DNA of 64,000 bases from Synechococcales cyanobacterium GL140_1_metabat_312 (GCA_025351345.1 JANXWB010000073.1:17471-81470), one strand, 5' to 3'. Shown: positions 45,439 to 55,731, numbered from the stretch's first letter. Notes: generated by a model not told the origin, from the sequence alone. A program made the numbers and translations.

Positions 45439-46350
45439 ATGCGCCTTTCCTCTACAGACATCAACTTTTCGTCCGTTCCAAGTCGATCTCGTAAAACGTT
45501 CCGAAAATTTGGATTAGGCAATAGTTTTGTTAAATTTAATGATTGGTTGGGCTTGTCTATTGGTAACTCAAGATTGCATTGGGCTTGGTTTTCTGAGGAT
45601 GTATTGCAGGCAAGTTGGGATACACCGCATTTAGATGCATTTAAGATTCAACGTTTGATTATTAATCAGTTTAATTTTCACCGCTGTCAATTAATTGATC
45701 CGAGCATTAAACTTCCACAGTGGGAAAGTATGCCGGATCTGTGGATAATTTCTGTAGTTCCCCATCAAACACAGTTTTGGCAACAATATCTGCGATCGAA
45801 TTTGCTGACCTTGAACGATATTCCACTGGGTGATGCTTACCCAACTTTAGGGGGAGATAGAGCAATTTCCGCTTGGGGAGCAGTTCAGTTGGCAGGGGGA
45901 GCCGCTTTAGTAATTGATTGTGGAACCGCAATGACTTTAACGGGTGCAGATGCGGCAGGTTGCTTAGTAGGTGGTGCAATTTTTCCCGGTTTGCGACTTC
46001 AACTCCAGTCACTTGGACAATCGACTGCTGCACTACCAACGCTGATACCGGAAAATATTAAGCTCCCAACTCGATGGGCGATGAACACAGCAGAATCGAT
46101 TTCAAGTGGAGTGTTACATAGCATTGCATCTAGCATGAATAGTTTTATTCAAGACTGGCTAACACGCTTTCCGAGTAGCCCAATCTACATTACAGGTGGT
46201 GATACGGTGTTTATTACCAATCTAATCCGGCAATACTTACCTCATTTAGCATCACAATTGCGCCCTGAGAAAGATCTGGCTTTCTTAGGTATTAGTACTC
46301 TTCGTCAGTATCAAATACAGCACCGATCGCCCAGTTGCGTTCAGCTATGA
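45439..46350 (+). CDS. coaX: Type III pantothenate kinase
   Basis: 303 residues. The N-terminus is about 35 residues longer than usual. WLGLSIGNSRLHWAWF is the nucleotide-binding lead (the D of the usual DxGN is Ser here, as I expect in cyanobacterial members). GGAALVIDCGTAMTLTGADA and GGAIFPGLRLQLQSL are typical. CoaX phosphorylates pantothenate as the first step to coenzyme A. Confidence 0.88.
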   Translation: MRLSSTDINFSSVPSRSRKTFRKFGLGNSFVKFNDWLGLSIGNSRLHWAWFSEDVLQASWDTPHLDAFKIQRLIINQFNFHRCQLIDPSIKLPQWESMPDLWIISVVPHQTQFWQQYLRSNLLTLNDIPLGDAYPTLGGDRAISAWGAVQLAGGAALVIDCGTAMTLTGADAAGCLVGGAIFPGLRLQLQSLGQSTAALPTLIPENIKLPTRWAMNTAESISSGVLHSIASSMNSFIQDWLTRFPSSPIYITGGDTVFITNLIRQYLPHLASQLRPEKDLAFLGISTLRQYQIQHRSPSCVQL

Positions 46351-46393
46351 GCTTCTTAAATTTAGGCTCAACCTAAACTAAATCTAGACCCAA

Positions 46394-47161
46394 TTACGAA
46401 CCCGATAGCTCTAGAGCAATCCGTTCGACATCACCACGCTGATACATAATGGTTGAATTTCGGCGAGAGTTGCGACATAAAATACTTGCGTCGGACAGGA
46501 TTTCGATCGCTTTGTAGGTTTGGAAATTGAGAATGAGTGCCGCCTCACGATCGGGGATCCATTGTTTTTTAAAGCGTTTTAGTAATTCATCATCCGGAGT
46601 TTCTAGCATTTCATTAAGCAATCGCTCTAGTAATAACCAACAGGCTAGGGTATCTGATTCAGCCCGATGGGCAGGCCCAACATCAAAACCAAAATGTTGG
46701 ACCAAATTCGGCAAACTGCGAGAGGGTAAATCTGGCAACATTAGTCGCGAAAAAATAACCGTACAAAGCCGATCGGTTTTTGCTTTTTCAAATTCAATGC
46801 CATAAGTTTTGAGTTCCGATCTCATAAAGGGATAGTCAAAATCTAAATTATGACAAACCAAAACACCTGACTTTAAATGCTCGTGATAATCCGGCCAGAC
46901 ATATTTTGCATCGGGTGCCTCGTCTACCATGTCTTGAGTGATCCCCGTGAGACGGGTGATATGGTAAGGCACATCAGATTGGCTATTAATTAGGGTACTG
47001 TACTGCCCTTGAATCCCCTCTGTAAGATTGGCATGGAGAACAGAGATTTCGGTAACGCGGGCGATCGGCGGCTTAAATCCAGTGGTTTCTAGATCAGATA
47101 CGACAAAATCACGGGTTACTAAATTTCGATAAAAGGCTAATAAGTCAGTCGATAACAACAT
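46394..47161 (-). CDS. DnaQ-like 3'-5' exonuclease (DEDDh)
   Basis: 255 residues. DFVVSDLETTGFKPP gives the DxE motif, VLVCHNLDFDYPFMRSEL the second acid, and HRAESDTLACWLLLERLL the HxxxxD motif. A long C-terminal part from residue 195 is not part of the nuclease domain. Related proteins include the proofreading epsilon subunit and RNase T-like enzymes, so the substrate is open. Confidence 0.87.
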   Translation of the reverse strand: MLLSTDLLAFYRNLVTRDFVVSDLETTGFKPPIARVTEISVLHANLTEGIQGQYSTLINSQSDVPYHITRLTGITQDMVDEAPDAKYVWPDYHEHLKSGVLVCHNLDFDYPFMRSELKTYGIEFEKAKTDRLCTVIFSRLMLPDLPSRSLPNLVQHFGFDVGPAHRAESDTLACWLLLERLLNEMLETPDDELLKRFKKQWIPDREAALILNFQTYKAIEILSDASILCRNSRRNSTIMYQRGDVERIALELSGS

Positions 47162-47284
47162 ACAAGCCGTTGTGAATGAGAGGATTTACTCTAAGCAAAC
47201 GTAAAGCACCCCAAAAAGAGATGCCTTACATTGAATCTTCTAAAAACTAGAAAACATTATTTCTGAGTTATTGCCAGCTTGGCT

Positions 47285-48757
47285 CTAGCTCTTCAGAACT
47301 GGACGGGCGGCATTACCATCACGAGGGCGACGATTTCCACCGCCACCGCCATAGCGACGTTCTCCGCCGCCACCACCGCTGCCATTACGCGGGCGACGAT
47401 TGTTACGGGGACGATCTTGATCCAATTCATCAGGAGTAGGGTCTGCGCCACCATCCATCCAGTTTGGCCGGGTTTTGTCATAGAAGAGCTGTAGGGCTGC
47501 TGCTGCGATCGTGTGAGGTTCAAAGCCTTCTTCAGCCAATTGAGACACGATCGGCAAGAAGGATGCCATGCGTTCGCCAATCAATGCATCTTTAAGCTGA
47601 GCCTTGAGATTTTCAAGATGCTTTGCTTCGATTTCTGCACGGGTTGGAACTTCACGGATTTCCAGCTTTTGACGCACATGATGCTCGATGTCACGCAATT
47701 TACGGCGATCCAACGGATGCACAATGGAAATTGCGGTGCCTTCATTACCCGCACGACCTGTCCGACCAACGCGGTGAACGTAGCTGTCAAGACTATCGGG
47801 CAAGTCAAAGTTGATGACATGAGTCAAGTTGTCTACATGAATACCGCGTGCTGCGATGTCCGTTGCAACAATCCAACGCACTTGATGCTGCTTAAAGCGG
47901 ACTAGCAGGCGTTCACGTTGGCTTTGGGTCAGGTCTCCATGATACTCATCAGCACTGTGTCCAGCGGCTTGAAGTTGCGCCGTTAGGTCAGCGGCAGCTT
48001 TCCGAGTCCGTACAAAGATGATGGCCGAAGACGGATCTTCCAGTTCCAAAATTGGCTGGAGCGATCGGGCTTTGGTCCAACCCCGAGGAATAACGTAAGC
48101 GACCTGATTGATCATGCTGGGAGAAGCATTGGCCAACTCAATTTTCACGTCTACTGGAGACTTGAGGAAGCGAGCGACCAACTTACGAATGGATGGCTCC
48201 ATCGTGGCGGAGAAGAACGCAGTTTGACGCTCAGTTGGGGCTTGGGTCAAGATTCGTTCGACATCTTGAATGAATCCCATGTTAAGCATTTCATCAGCTT
48301 CGTCCAACACAAACCAACTGATTTGGTTGATGCGCAGATCGCCTCGGTTGAGCAAGTCAATGACTCGACCGGGAGTTCCGACAACAATTTGGACACCGCG
48401 ATTCAAGCGAGAAATTTGCAATTCAATGGACTGACCACCGTAAATTGGCAGAATCTTAACGCGACGATCGCTGATGAAGTTGCGCATTGCAGCACTCACT
48501 TGGACCGCCAACTCACGAGTCGGAGTCAAGATCAGGGCTTGAATGTGATTGACCGATGGATCAAGTCGCTCAAGAATAGGAAGCGAGAATGCTGCGGTTT
48601 TACCCGTTCCGGTCTGGGCAATTCCCATGACATCGCGGCCAGCCAACAATGGAGGAATCGCCTGCTCTTGGATTGGCGTTGGAGTCGTAAAACCTTGTTG
48701 CTCTAGAAACTGAGCACACTCTTCGGAAAGTCCTAAGTCGTGAAAAGAAAGCGTCAT
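47285..48757 (-). CDS. DEAD-box RNA helicase
   Basis: About 490 residues from ATG 48757, beginning MTLSFHDLGLSEECAQFLEQ; a longer ATG at 48817 is possible. All motifs are present: AQTGTGKTAAF (I), PTRELAVQ (Ia), VLDEADEML (II), FFSATMEP (III), HRVGRTGRAG (VI). The C-terminus is Gly/Arg-rich (RPRNGSGGGGGERRYGGGGG), RNA-binding. CrhR-like cold- and redox-responsive helicases in cyanobacteria have this layout, but the orthology is not shown. It is transcribed in the same direction as rimO. Confidence 0.93.
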   Translation of the reverse strand: MTLSFHDLGLSEECAQFLEQQGFTTPTPIQEQAIPPLLAGRDVMGIAQTGTGKTAAFSLPILERLDPSVNHIQALILTPTRELAVQVSAAMRNFISDRRVKILPIYGGQSIELQISRLNRGVQIVVGTPGRVIDLLNRGDLRINQISWFVLDEADEMLNMGFIQDVERILTQAPTERQTAFFSATMEPSIRKLVARFLKSPVDVKIELANASPSMINQVAYVIPRGWTKARSLQPILELEDPSSAIIFVRTRKAAADLTAQLQAAGHSADEYHGDLTQSQRERLLVRFKQHQVRWIVATDIAARGIHVDNLTHVINFDLPDSLDSYVHRVGRTGRAGNEGTAISIVHPLDRRKLRDIEHHVRQKLEIREVPTRAEIEAKHLENLKAQLKDALIGERMASFLPIVSQLAEEGFEPHTIAAAALQLFYDKTRPNWMDGGADPTPDELDQDRPRNNRRPRNGSGGGGGERRYGGGGGNRRPRDGNAARPVLKS

Positions 48758-48897
48758 TCGATATGTCCAAAACAAAATAGGGCTTACAAATGGGTACGCT
48801 GCAAAATAACGTCGCAACCCACCCTTAATGTCCTAGCGCTCAGTGTCAGCAAGGTTTTCGGCCTAAGCCAGTAGAAGCGCCAAGACAAGTCTAAAAA

Positions 48898-50256
48898 TTA
48901 TCGTGCTACGAGTGCAGGCGACAATTTCATGACATCCGCAGCAGTTGCTACATGACCATAAAGGTCGTACACATCTGCATCATCGATCGCAACCGGAACA
49001 ATAGTTCCCAGTGCGGCTTCACCACGAATGTAGACTAGACCGTCTACGTCCGGCGCGAATCGTTTCGATCGTCCGACTAACTCACCAGTTTCAGGGTTTT
49101 CCTGTTCAATGAGCACGTCTACAACTTGACCAATTTGCGCTCGATTCAGCTTCAAAGAAATCGGTTGCTGCGCAGCCATAATAGCGTCGCGTCTCACATC
49201 CATAATTTCTTGATCTACCGGATTGGGCAAATCGTAGGCGGGAGTCCCTTCCTCTGCGGAGAAGGTGAAGACCCCAACATGGTCAAATTCGTGTCGTTTT
49301 ATAAAATCGAGCAGATGTTGGAACTGTTCTTCAGTTTCACCGGGGAACCCGACAATTAAAGTAGTTCTCAGTACAGCATTAGGAATTGCTTCTTTAATGC
49401 GCTCAATAATGCCATCGTTTACGCGTCCCTGCCAAGGACGATTCATGGCGCGCAACACTTCGGGATGAGAATGCTGCAACGGCAAGTCGAGATAGGGAAT
49501 GACATTGGGGGTGTCCCGAATGGCATCGATGACTTTTAAGGTTAGTCCTGTGGGATATGCATAGTGCATACGAATCCACGGAACATCTACCTCACCTAGC
49601 GCTCGAATCAGCTCAGCGAGTTTGACTTCGCCGTACAAATCAAGTCCGTAGTTGGTGGTGATTTGGGAGATTAAGATAATCTCTTGAACGCCTTCTGCGG
49701 CCAGATTTGTGACTTCAGTGACAATGGACTCGATCGATCTCGATCGTTGATTGCCTCGAAGATGAGGAATGATACAAAAAGCGCAACGGTAGTCACAACC
49801 TTCAGCAACTCTTACGTAGGCAACACCTTCGGTTGTGGTCCGGTAGCGAGGGACTAGTTCATCAGCGATGTAAGTCGGCTCTTGCGAGACTTCTTTGACG
49901 CGTTCACCAGCTTCTGCCCGTTCAATAACGTCCACAATTTTGTGGTAATCTCCGGTCCCAATTAGAGCAACTGCTTCTGGAATTTCGTCCAGTAGTTGAT
50001 CCTGAAAGTGCTGGGCCATGCAACCCGTGATGACAATTTTCTTGCCTGATTCAGCTAGTTCGACGAGCGTCCGGACTGATTCTTCACGAGCAGCTTGGAT
50101 AAAGCTACAGGTGTTGACAATAGCGTAATCCGCTAAAGCTTCATCTGTATCGACTTGATATCCGGCTTGCACTAACAAACCAAGCATGTGCTCAGTATCG
50201 ATTCGATTTTTTTCGCAGCCTAAGTGAGAGACAGCGATCGTTGGCTTGTTGCCCAT
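48898..50256 (-). CDS. rimO: Ribosomal protein S12 methylthiotransferase RimO
   Basis: 452 residues. An N-terminal UPF0004 domain with three cysteines ([33 protein letters not shown]), then the radical SAM core with [20 protein letters not shown], and a C-terminal TRAM domain (about 375-445). RimO methylthiolates Asp of S12; it differs from MiaB by the AIL region, and [10 protein letters not shown] is typical of RimO. Confidence 0.94.
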   Translation of the reverse strand: MGNKPTIAVSHLGCEKNRIDTEHMLGLLVQAGYQVDTDEALADYAIVNTCSFIQAAREESVRTLVELAESGKKIVITGCMAQHFQDQLLDEIPEAVALIGTGDYHKIVDVIERAEAGERVKEVSQEPTYIADELVPRYRTTTEGVAYVRVAEGCDYRCAFCIIPHLRGNQRSRSIESIVTEVTNLAAEGVQEIILISQITTNYGLDLYGEVKLAELIRALGEVDVPWIRMHYAYPTGLTLKVIDAIRDTPNVIPYLDLPLQHSHPEVLRAMNRPWQGRVNDGIIERIKEAIPNAVLRTTLIVGFPGETEEQFQHLLDFIKRHEFDHVGVFTFSAEEGTPAYDLPNPVDQEIMDVRRDAIMAAQQPISLKLNRAQIGQVVDVLIEQENPETGELVGRSKRFAPDVDGLVYIRGEAALGTIVPVAIDDADVYDLYGHVATAADVMKLSPALVAR

Positions 50257-50663
50257 GTATAAGTTTTAAGGTGTCCGTAAACGAAAAGGATTTAGCTGTC
50301 GCACTAAGTTGCGATCGCGCCTGACAACTGCTTCGCTTTTCGCATCAATCCAGTTAACTGGACTGTCACCACAGTATGCCGCAATCGCGCTCTACCATCC
50401 CATGATGTCAACACATTAAAATGGCTAGAATGCCGATGAATGTGGATAAGCAAGGAGTGAAGATTCGATTACTATAGCGGCAAACTGTCAGTATTACAAT
50501 ACGTTACAGGAATTCGTAGCTGGCTTGGTTGCGAATGTAGTGGGGATCAATCTTGATGAAGGCGCTGTTTTCGATAGTCTGTTGGGACTGTCCAAGGTTT
50601 TGCGAGTAATCTTCTGATGGAACCACTTATAGAACCACGTTATCCTTTGCCTTCATTTTTCCT
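50257..50663. promoter_or_regulatory. Intergenic region with a 14-bp perfect palindrome
   Basis: TCCAGTTAACTGGA (50349-50362) is a perfect palindrome in the gap between the divergent rimO and the sigma-70-like gene. It is a candidate regulator site. I see no convincing promoter pair or ORF in the rest of the 407 bases. Confidence 0.4.
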
Positions 50664-52049
50664 ATGAATACGGCTTCTCAGTACTGGAAATTGATCAAGC
50701 TCACCGCCTCTGGGCGTAGTCAGACTCAGGAATTACCCGAGGTTCGATCGTTCTTAGGCGAGAGTTTTCCTGAATTAATCGAAATGACAAACCTATCGAT
50801 TCAGCGGCAATTAATGGCGATCGCTCGCCCGTCTGGAAACTCGACTTCCACACAAGCCAATAGATACGCCGAGTTGAGTCTTCGCTGCTTTATCTCGAAA
50901 CAAATTGAGATGACCTGTGTTCAGTTGGAAATGCAGTTTGGGGAATTGCATGGGGTGCGACGATCGGAATTATTACCATTGGTTTTGGATGATGACGGAC
51001 GAGTCTGGCAGGAGATCTCATCGGAAATAGGGTATCGATCGGTGGCACGGCAAATTTTGGACACGTTTGACCCTGAGCGGGCAAGTTTAGCAACCTGGAC
51101 CACTCGATTGGTGAAGCATCACCGAGAACTCAATACATTTTTGCTGGAATGCGGAGTTTACCTACTCAGTGACTGGGCCATTCTCAACGACACGCTTCCT
51201 ACCAAGCTCCGTCGAGTATTGTCAGGGACGCAGCCGTTAACGGAGCCGGAAATTCAAACTGCACTCTCCATGCTGGATGCCTACCATGGCGTGTATCGTC
51301 GCGATCGGTTGATTGCCCGTCAATCGGGAGCCAAGGGGCAATGTCCTGAGCCAACGGAAGCACAACTTAATGAAATGGGAGAACGGTTGGGAATCGGACC
51401 AGCCTCTCGGGTGATGCGGGAATTAAGAACCATCGCCGATCGGTTGCGATCGTACCGAATTGCCGTTCGGACTGGAAGAATAAAGACGCTTTCGATTCAT
51501 GGCAAGGGCGATGAAGATTCTCGCGAGATGAGCTTGGCGGCTCCGAATCTTGAAGAAAGTGAGAGCGATCGGGCAGCGGAAGATTTTGTACAACACTATC
51601 GTTATGCTTTTTCGGAAGCCTTGGAAAAAGCAATTCAGACTGCCATTACCGATCGCGTTCAGACCTTAAAAGCTCCCAAAAATCAGGACTATCTAATGGC
51701 CATGAGGCTGTTCCACCAAGAAGGATTATCCATGACAGCGATCGCAGCTAATGTTGGACTCGCGGCTCAATTTCAGGTAACACGGCTGTTGAAACTGAAG
51801 GAATTGCGAGAATCAGTACGGCACAAAATGATTGCGTTACTCAAACACTACGTAAAAGAGCAAGCCTCAGCGTTTGTGACCTTGGAGCAGCTCGAAAGCT
51901 TGGATAGCAAAATTGAAACGGCTTTAATTGAGCAAGTTGATCTCCTGATGTCCGAAGATGCCGCTCAAGCTCAATCACCTAAAAATTATGGCAAGGGCAG
52001 CCGATTCGCTAAGATGCTTTGTCAACAACTCGATCGGATTGCACTATGA
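50664..52049 (+). CDS. Sigma-70-like cyanobacterial regulatory protein
   Basis: 461 residues without a clear name. Residues 135-159 (TFDPERASLATWTTRLVKHH) resemble the start of sigma-factor region 2. Residues about 345-392 (DYLMAMRLFHQEGLSMTAIA and later VTRLLKLKELRESVRHKM) look like sigma region 4 with a helix-turn-helix. The middle (NRYAELSLRCFISKQIEM and YLLSDWAILNDTLPTKLRRV) is cyanobacterial-specific. A divergent sigma factor or a HetZ-related regulator are the choices; I cannot separate them by eye. Confidence 0.6.
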   Translation: MNTASQYWKLIKLTASGRSQTQELPEVRSFLGESFPELIEMTNLSIQRQLMAIARPSGNSTSTQANRYAELSLRCFISKQIEMTCVQLEMQFGELHGVRRSELLPLVLDDDGRVWQEISSEIGYRSVARQILDTFDPERASLATWTTRLVKHHRELNTFLLECGVYLLSDWAILNDTLPTKLRRVLSGTQPLTEPEIQTALSMLDAYHGVYRRDRLIARQSGAKGQCPEPTEAQLNEMGERLGIGPASRVMRELRTIADRLRSYRIAVRTGRIKTLSIHGKGDEDSREMSLAAPNLEESESDRAAEDFVQHYRYAFSEALEKAIQTAITDRVQTLKAPKNQDYLMAMRLFHQEGLSMTAIAANVGLAAQFQVTRLLKLKELRESVRHKMIALLKHYVKEQASAFVTLEQLESLDSKIETALIEQVDLLMSEDAAQAQSPKNYGKGSRFAKMLCQQLDRIAL

Positions 52050-52064
52050 AGTGTTGGTCGCAAT

Positions 52065-53057
52065 TTAGAGCTTGACGGACTTTAAACTCGATCGTGGATC
52101 ACTACTTCGATTGGCTTTCAGGGTTTCATAGGCTTCTTTTTCAATGGCACTGAGATCCTTGGGCGGTACGATTATGAGCTTGACGAATTGATCCGTGCGA
52201 TCGCCCTTAGTATTTTTCCAACCCTTGCCACGCAGACGTAAAGACTGTCCAGATTTAACTCCAGCCGGAACATTAACCGTCACTGAACCATCAGGAGTCG
52301 GTACTTCGATTTGAGTACCCAGAACGGCTTCATCAGGAGCGATCGGGACATCACAGGTTAGATTATCTCCATCAAATTGAAAAAATGGATGCTTTACGAG
52401 TTCAATGCGCAGATACAGATCGCCCCGTTGACTCGTGTATTGCGGGCTGTAGTTGCCTTTGCCCCGGACGCGAATTTTGCTACCGATTTTAGCTCCGGCA
52501 GGAATTTTGACCGTAATGCTTTCATTGTTGACTGACAATGGCTTTTGAACACCGTTGAAGGCTTCGGAAAAAGTAAGGGTGATTTTTGCCTCTATATCGA
52601 GATTTGCCCCTGCCGATGACCCGCCGCCATAATTGCCTGGATTACGAAAACCGCCGCCAAAGGGATCGCCGCCCCGTCCACCGCTTGCGCCCCCCCCATT
52701 ATTCATTCGACCTAAAAGATCGTTGATGAACTCATCAAAGTTGCCATATTTGCCAAATTCGACATCATCAAAATCACTAGCACCACGACCGTAACCGCCA
52801 CCTGATGGGGAGGGTGCGCCTGCTTTGTTCCAATATTGACCATATTGGTCATACTTTGCCCGCTTGTCTTTATCGGAGAGAACTTCGTAGGCTTCGTTGA
52901 TCTCTTTAAATTTGTCTTCAGCGGCTTTGTCACCGGGATTAACGTCGGGATGGTGTTTACGCGCAAGTTGGCGAAATGCTTTTTTAATCTCGTCAGCATC
53001 GGCTGATTTGACCACGCCCAAGACGCTGTAATAATCCTTAAATCCCGCAGAAGCCAC
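52065..53057 (-). CDS. DnaJ-type co-chaperone (CbpA-like)
   Basis: 330 residues. J domain at about 7-72 with HPDVNPGDK, then a Gly-rich linker (about 95-145) and two C-terminal beta-barrel domains ([20 protein letters not shown]). There is no zinc-finger cysteine cluster, so it is class II. It recruits DnaK. It is on the strand opposite to the sigma-like gene and ends 16 bases from its stop. Confidence 0.93.
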   Translation of the reverse strand: MASAGFKDYYSVLGVVKSADADEIKKAFRQLARKHHPDVNPGDKAAEDKFKEINEAYEVLSDKDKRAKYDQYGQYWNKAGAPSPSGGGYGRGASDFDDVEFGKYGNFDEFINDLLGRMNNGGGASGGRGGDPFGGGFRNPGNYGGGSSAGANLDIEAKITLTFSEAFNGVQKPLSVNNESITVKIPAGAKIGSKIRVRGKGNYSPQYTSQRGDLYLRIELVKHPFFQFDGDNLTCDVPIAPDEAVLGTQIEVPTPDGSVTVNVPAGVKSGQSLRLRGKGWKNTKGDRTDQFVKLIIVPPKDLSAIEKEAYETLKANRSSDPRSSLKSVKL

Positions 53058-53121
53058 GATCGTCCTCTCTATTAGTCTTTGAGTGAATTCTTCAATAAAT
53101 TCCTGTCACTAATATCATGCC

Positions 53122-54120
53122 CTAATCGCTGTCACCCGGCGAGGTGAGAATGTCCGAACTGTCAGAAAATTCTTGGAACTCACTGGATGAGAGATTTTTG
53201 AGGTTCGCTGTTGCATTACGACGCAGCATGTCGGGCTTGATGCGACGCAGGGCAGAGGCAGGAAATCGACGATCGTAGTCGTCTTGGGAAATATTCGCGA
53301 GTTCGGTAAGCTTCGGGGCAATATTCCATTCGTAGGGCTGGAAATCTGGCAAATGGGTCGGAGTCGCAAAACTGATATTCCAGGGGCAAACGTCTTGGCA
53401 AATATCACAGCCCGCTACCCATCCATTTAAGTTCTGAGCGATCGGTTCCGGTAGGGTTTCGGCTCGGTTTTCAATAGTGTGGTAAGCGATACAACGATTG
53501 GCATCGACAATGTGGGGCGCAACGATCGCACGGGTTGGGCAGGCATCAATGCAGCGGGTACAGGTCCCACAATGTTGAGTGTGCGGCACATCAGGGTCGA
53601 GATCTAATGTGGTGAGAATTTCACCCAAGAAGACCCAAGAGCCGAATTCACGGGTAATAACGTTGCTGTTTTTGGCGACCCATCCCAGGCCCGATCGCTG
53701 CGCCCAGAGCTTGTCTTGAATGGGTCCAGTATCAGCGTAGTAGCGCGTTTTGATGGTGGGATCTTGGCTTTCGAGCCAAAGAGAAAAGGCTTTGAGGCGT
53801 TTGTGTAATATTTTGTGGTAATCGCGGCCCCAACCGTAACGAGAGATTTTGGCGTGGTCGGGAGTGTTAGGCCGATCGAGATCGGTGTAGTAGTTGAGTG
53901 CGACACAAATGATAGATTTTGCTTCGGGAAGAAGAGTGCGCACATCTTGACGGCGAGGGGCTTGCATCCAATTCATGTCGGCTTGGTAGCCATTTTCTAG
54001 CCAGGTTTGAAGTTTTTCCGGGGGTTCGTGATCCCAATCGGACAAACGAGCAAACCCGACTTTATGGAAATCGAGATCGAAGAGTTTTTGTTGAATTTCC
54101 GATCGGCTGGGGTTATTCAA
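53122..54120 (-). CDS. queG: Epoxyqueuosine reductase QueG
   Basis: 332 residues. It has the two [4Fe-4S] motifs CGTCTRCIDACPTRAI (about residues 182-197) and CDICQDVCPWNISF (about 235-248), and a cobalamin-binding N-terminal domain. QueG makes queuosine from epoxyqueuosine in tRNA, using cobalamin. Divergent from the Rrf2 gene. Confidence 0.94.
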   Translation of the reverse strand: MNNPSRSEIQQKLFDLDFHKVGFARLSDWDHEPPEKLQTWLENGYQADMNWMQAPRRQDVRTLLPEAKSIICVALNYYTDLDRPNTPDHAKISRYGWGRDYHKILHKRLKAFSLWLESQDPTIKTRYYADTGPIQDKLWAQRSGLGWVAKNSNVITREFGSWVFLGEILTTLDLDPDVPHTQHCGTCTRCIDACPTRAIVAPHIVDANRCIAYHTIENRAETLPEPIAQNLNGWVAGCDICQDVCPWNISFATPTHLPDFQPYEWNIAPKLTELANISQDDYDRRFPASALRRIKPDMLRRNATANLKNLSSSEFQEFSDSSDILTSPGDSD

Positions 54121-54175
54121 TGGAGCTGTTCAAGGGTGCTGTGGGAAACTGAGGTTGATTATTACCCAGTATTCT

Positions 54176-54616
54176 ATGAAACTGACGACTCGTGGTCATT
54201 ACAGTGTTAAAGCATTACTCGATCTCACGTTTCAACCGCATTATGGGCCAGCCTCGGTAAATGCGATCGCCCTACGTCAGGAACTACCTGCGCCGTACCT
54301 AGAGAAACTCCTAATTGAAATGCGCAAGGCAGAGTTGGTTCGATCGGTGCGGGGTGCGCAGGGTGGATATCAATTAATGCGATCGCCTGCAAAAATTACG
54401 TTAGGCCAAATTTTATCAGCGGTGGGTGAGTCGGTACAGCCGTTGCCCCATCAGATTCGCAGCGAGGACGCAGAAGATTGGGTGACGTTTGCCGTGTGGA
54501 ATCGACTCCATCAAAAAATTCAAGCAGCACTTGAAAGTATTACTCTGGAAGATCTGTATTACGATGCTAGAAGCTGGCAAGCGGCGCAAGGAAATGATGC
54601 AAGTTTCATTGTCTAA
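54176..54616 (+). CDS. Rrf2-family regulator without cysteines
   Basis: 146 residues from ATG 54176 (a TTG at 54155 adds seven). The winged helix has MKLTTRGHYSVKALLDLTFQ and EKLLIEMRKAELVRSVRGAQ, then GGYQLMRSPAKITLGQILSA. The region that holds three cluster-binding Cys in IscR or NsrR (after LGQILSAVGESV) has none, and the whole protein has no Cys. It is therefore unlikely to bind a cysteine-ligated Fe-S cluster. The effector is unknown. Confidence 0.87.
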   Translation: MKLTTRGHYSVKALLDLTFQPHYGPASVNAIALRQELPAPYLEKLLIEMRKAELVRSVRGAQGGYQLMRSPAKITLGQILSAVGESVQPLPHQIRSEDAEDWVTFAVWNRLHQKIQAALESITLEDLYYDARSWQAAQGNDASFIV

Positions 54617-54655
54617 AGTCTAAATCCTCTAATCTAAATTCCGTAATTTACAATT

Positions 54656-55111
54656 ATGTCTGAATCTTCAATCATTGAAATGCCTAAAGCTAAAGTTTCG
54701 GTAGCGATCGCCATTCTGCATCAAGACAACAAATTTCTAATGCAATTGCGAGACAATATTCCAACAATTTGGTATCCAGGATATTGGGGCTTTTTTGGGG
54801 GACATATTGAACTGGGTGAAACGCCAGAGATTGCGGTGGTACGGGAGGTGATGGAGGAAATTAGCTATGCTATGCCAACGCCAGAATTTTATATGGTGAG
54901 TGAAAGCGATGAAGTGATTCGCCATGTGTTCCATGCTCCTTTGACGGTGAATCTTTCGGAGTTGACACTTTCAGAGGGTTGGGATTTTGATTTGGTGACA
55001 GTAGAGGAATTGAAGCAAGGCTGTAGGCTTTCGGTCAAAGCAAATCAGGTGCATCCGATCGGGCCTCCCCATGCGGAGATTTTACTGAAGTTTGCAGCGG
55101 AGTATTTTTAG
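54656..55111 (+). CDS. Nudix hydrolase
   Basis: 151 residues. The box GGHIELGETPEIAVVREVMEEI fits Gx5Ex7REUxEExGU except the closing G. It hydrolyses a nucleotide diphosphate-linked compound; the substrate cannot be told. A Trp/Pro-rich stretch precedes the box. It is 39 bases downstream of the Rrf2 gene. Confidence 0.87.
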   Translation: MSESSIIEMPKAKVSVAIAILHQDNKFLMQLRDNIPTIWYPGYWGFFGGHIELGETPEIAVVREVMEEISYAMPTPEFYMVSESDEVIRHVFHAPLTVNLSELTLSEGWDFDLVTVEELKQGCRLSVKANQVHPIGPPHAEILLKFAAEYF

Positions 55112-55237
55112 TGACTCTTTGATTACCTATATTCCACTTGAAATTCAGCAACGACTCGATCGATTTTCAAAATGCCCGCGATCGATACACTGGGCCAAAT
55201 AATTCTATTTTGGTGCCTGAGATGATAATAAAATTAC

Positions 55238-55504
55238 TCATCGTTTTCGATAGACTTCACGACGGTGCTGGAAGTTCACAACAAGAATTAGTAGTTTGCC
55301 ATCATTAATGTCATAAATTACACGATAATCCCCAATACGAATGCGATATCTAGCATTGTGCCCTTTCATCTTCACAACACCATCTGGGCGAGGGATTGTG
55401 ACTAGTGCTTCAAGGTCATCTTAAATTCTATCACGCAAGTTTTCATCCGATAAAGCATCAATCACTTTCTGAACACTTCTAGGGACAATGACTTCGGACA
55501 TCAT
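55238..55504 (-). pseudogene. RelE-type toxin with an in-frame stop
   Basis: Read from ATG 55504 the frame gives MMSEVIVPRSVQKVIDALSD, then ENLRDRI, a TAA at codon 28 (55421-55423), and continues in frame as DDLEALVTIPRPDGVVKMKG and later RYRIRIGDYRVIYDINDGKL to 55238. The second part is a typical RelE/ParE fold. CAA to TAA would be one base change. The start overlaps the antitoxin stop (ATGATG), the order expected for a toxin-antitoxin pair. Confidence 0.85.
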
Positions 55505-55731
55505 ACAGACTGTTTTAAACGTTGTGCCCGATACTCTTGAATTGTTAGATAATCACCTGCGGCGTAATCTGTGTAAGCTAATTCAATATCGGCGATCGTC
55601 TGCTCATCGAGTTCATCTTCAGACAACTCGGAATCTAGATACTCCCAGAGTTTTCTTTTCTCGCTTTGTCCCAAATTTGCTATGGTCTCCAGTAGGCTTT
55701 CAAAGGTAGTACTGATGATACTTTCAGCCAT
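55501..55731 (-). CDS. Antitoxin paired with the broken RelE toxin
   Basis: 76 residues from ATG 55731 (an in-frame start at 55761 would add ten), MAESIISTTFESLLETIANL. It is acidic, ends AQRLKQSV, and has a helical N-terminus. The stop overlaps the toxin start by four bases. The antitoxin family name cannot be given with certainty. Confidence 0.7.
   Translation of the reverse strand: MAESIISTTFESLLETIANLGQSEKRKLWEYLDSELSEDELDEQTIADIELAYTDYAAGDYLTIQEYRAQRLKQSV

Noticed and set aside
53816..54120. Plus-strand frames over queG and the helicase
   Set aside because: They overlap strongly conserved genes on the other strand and have no recognisable domain.
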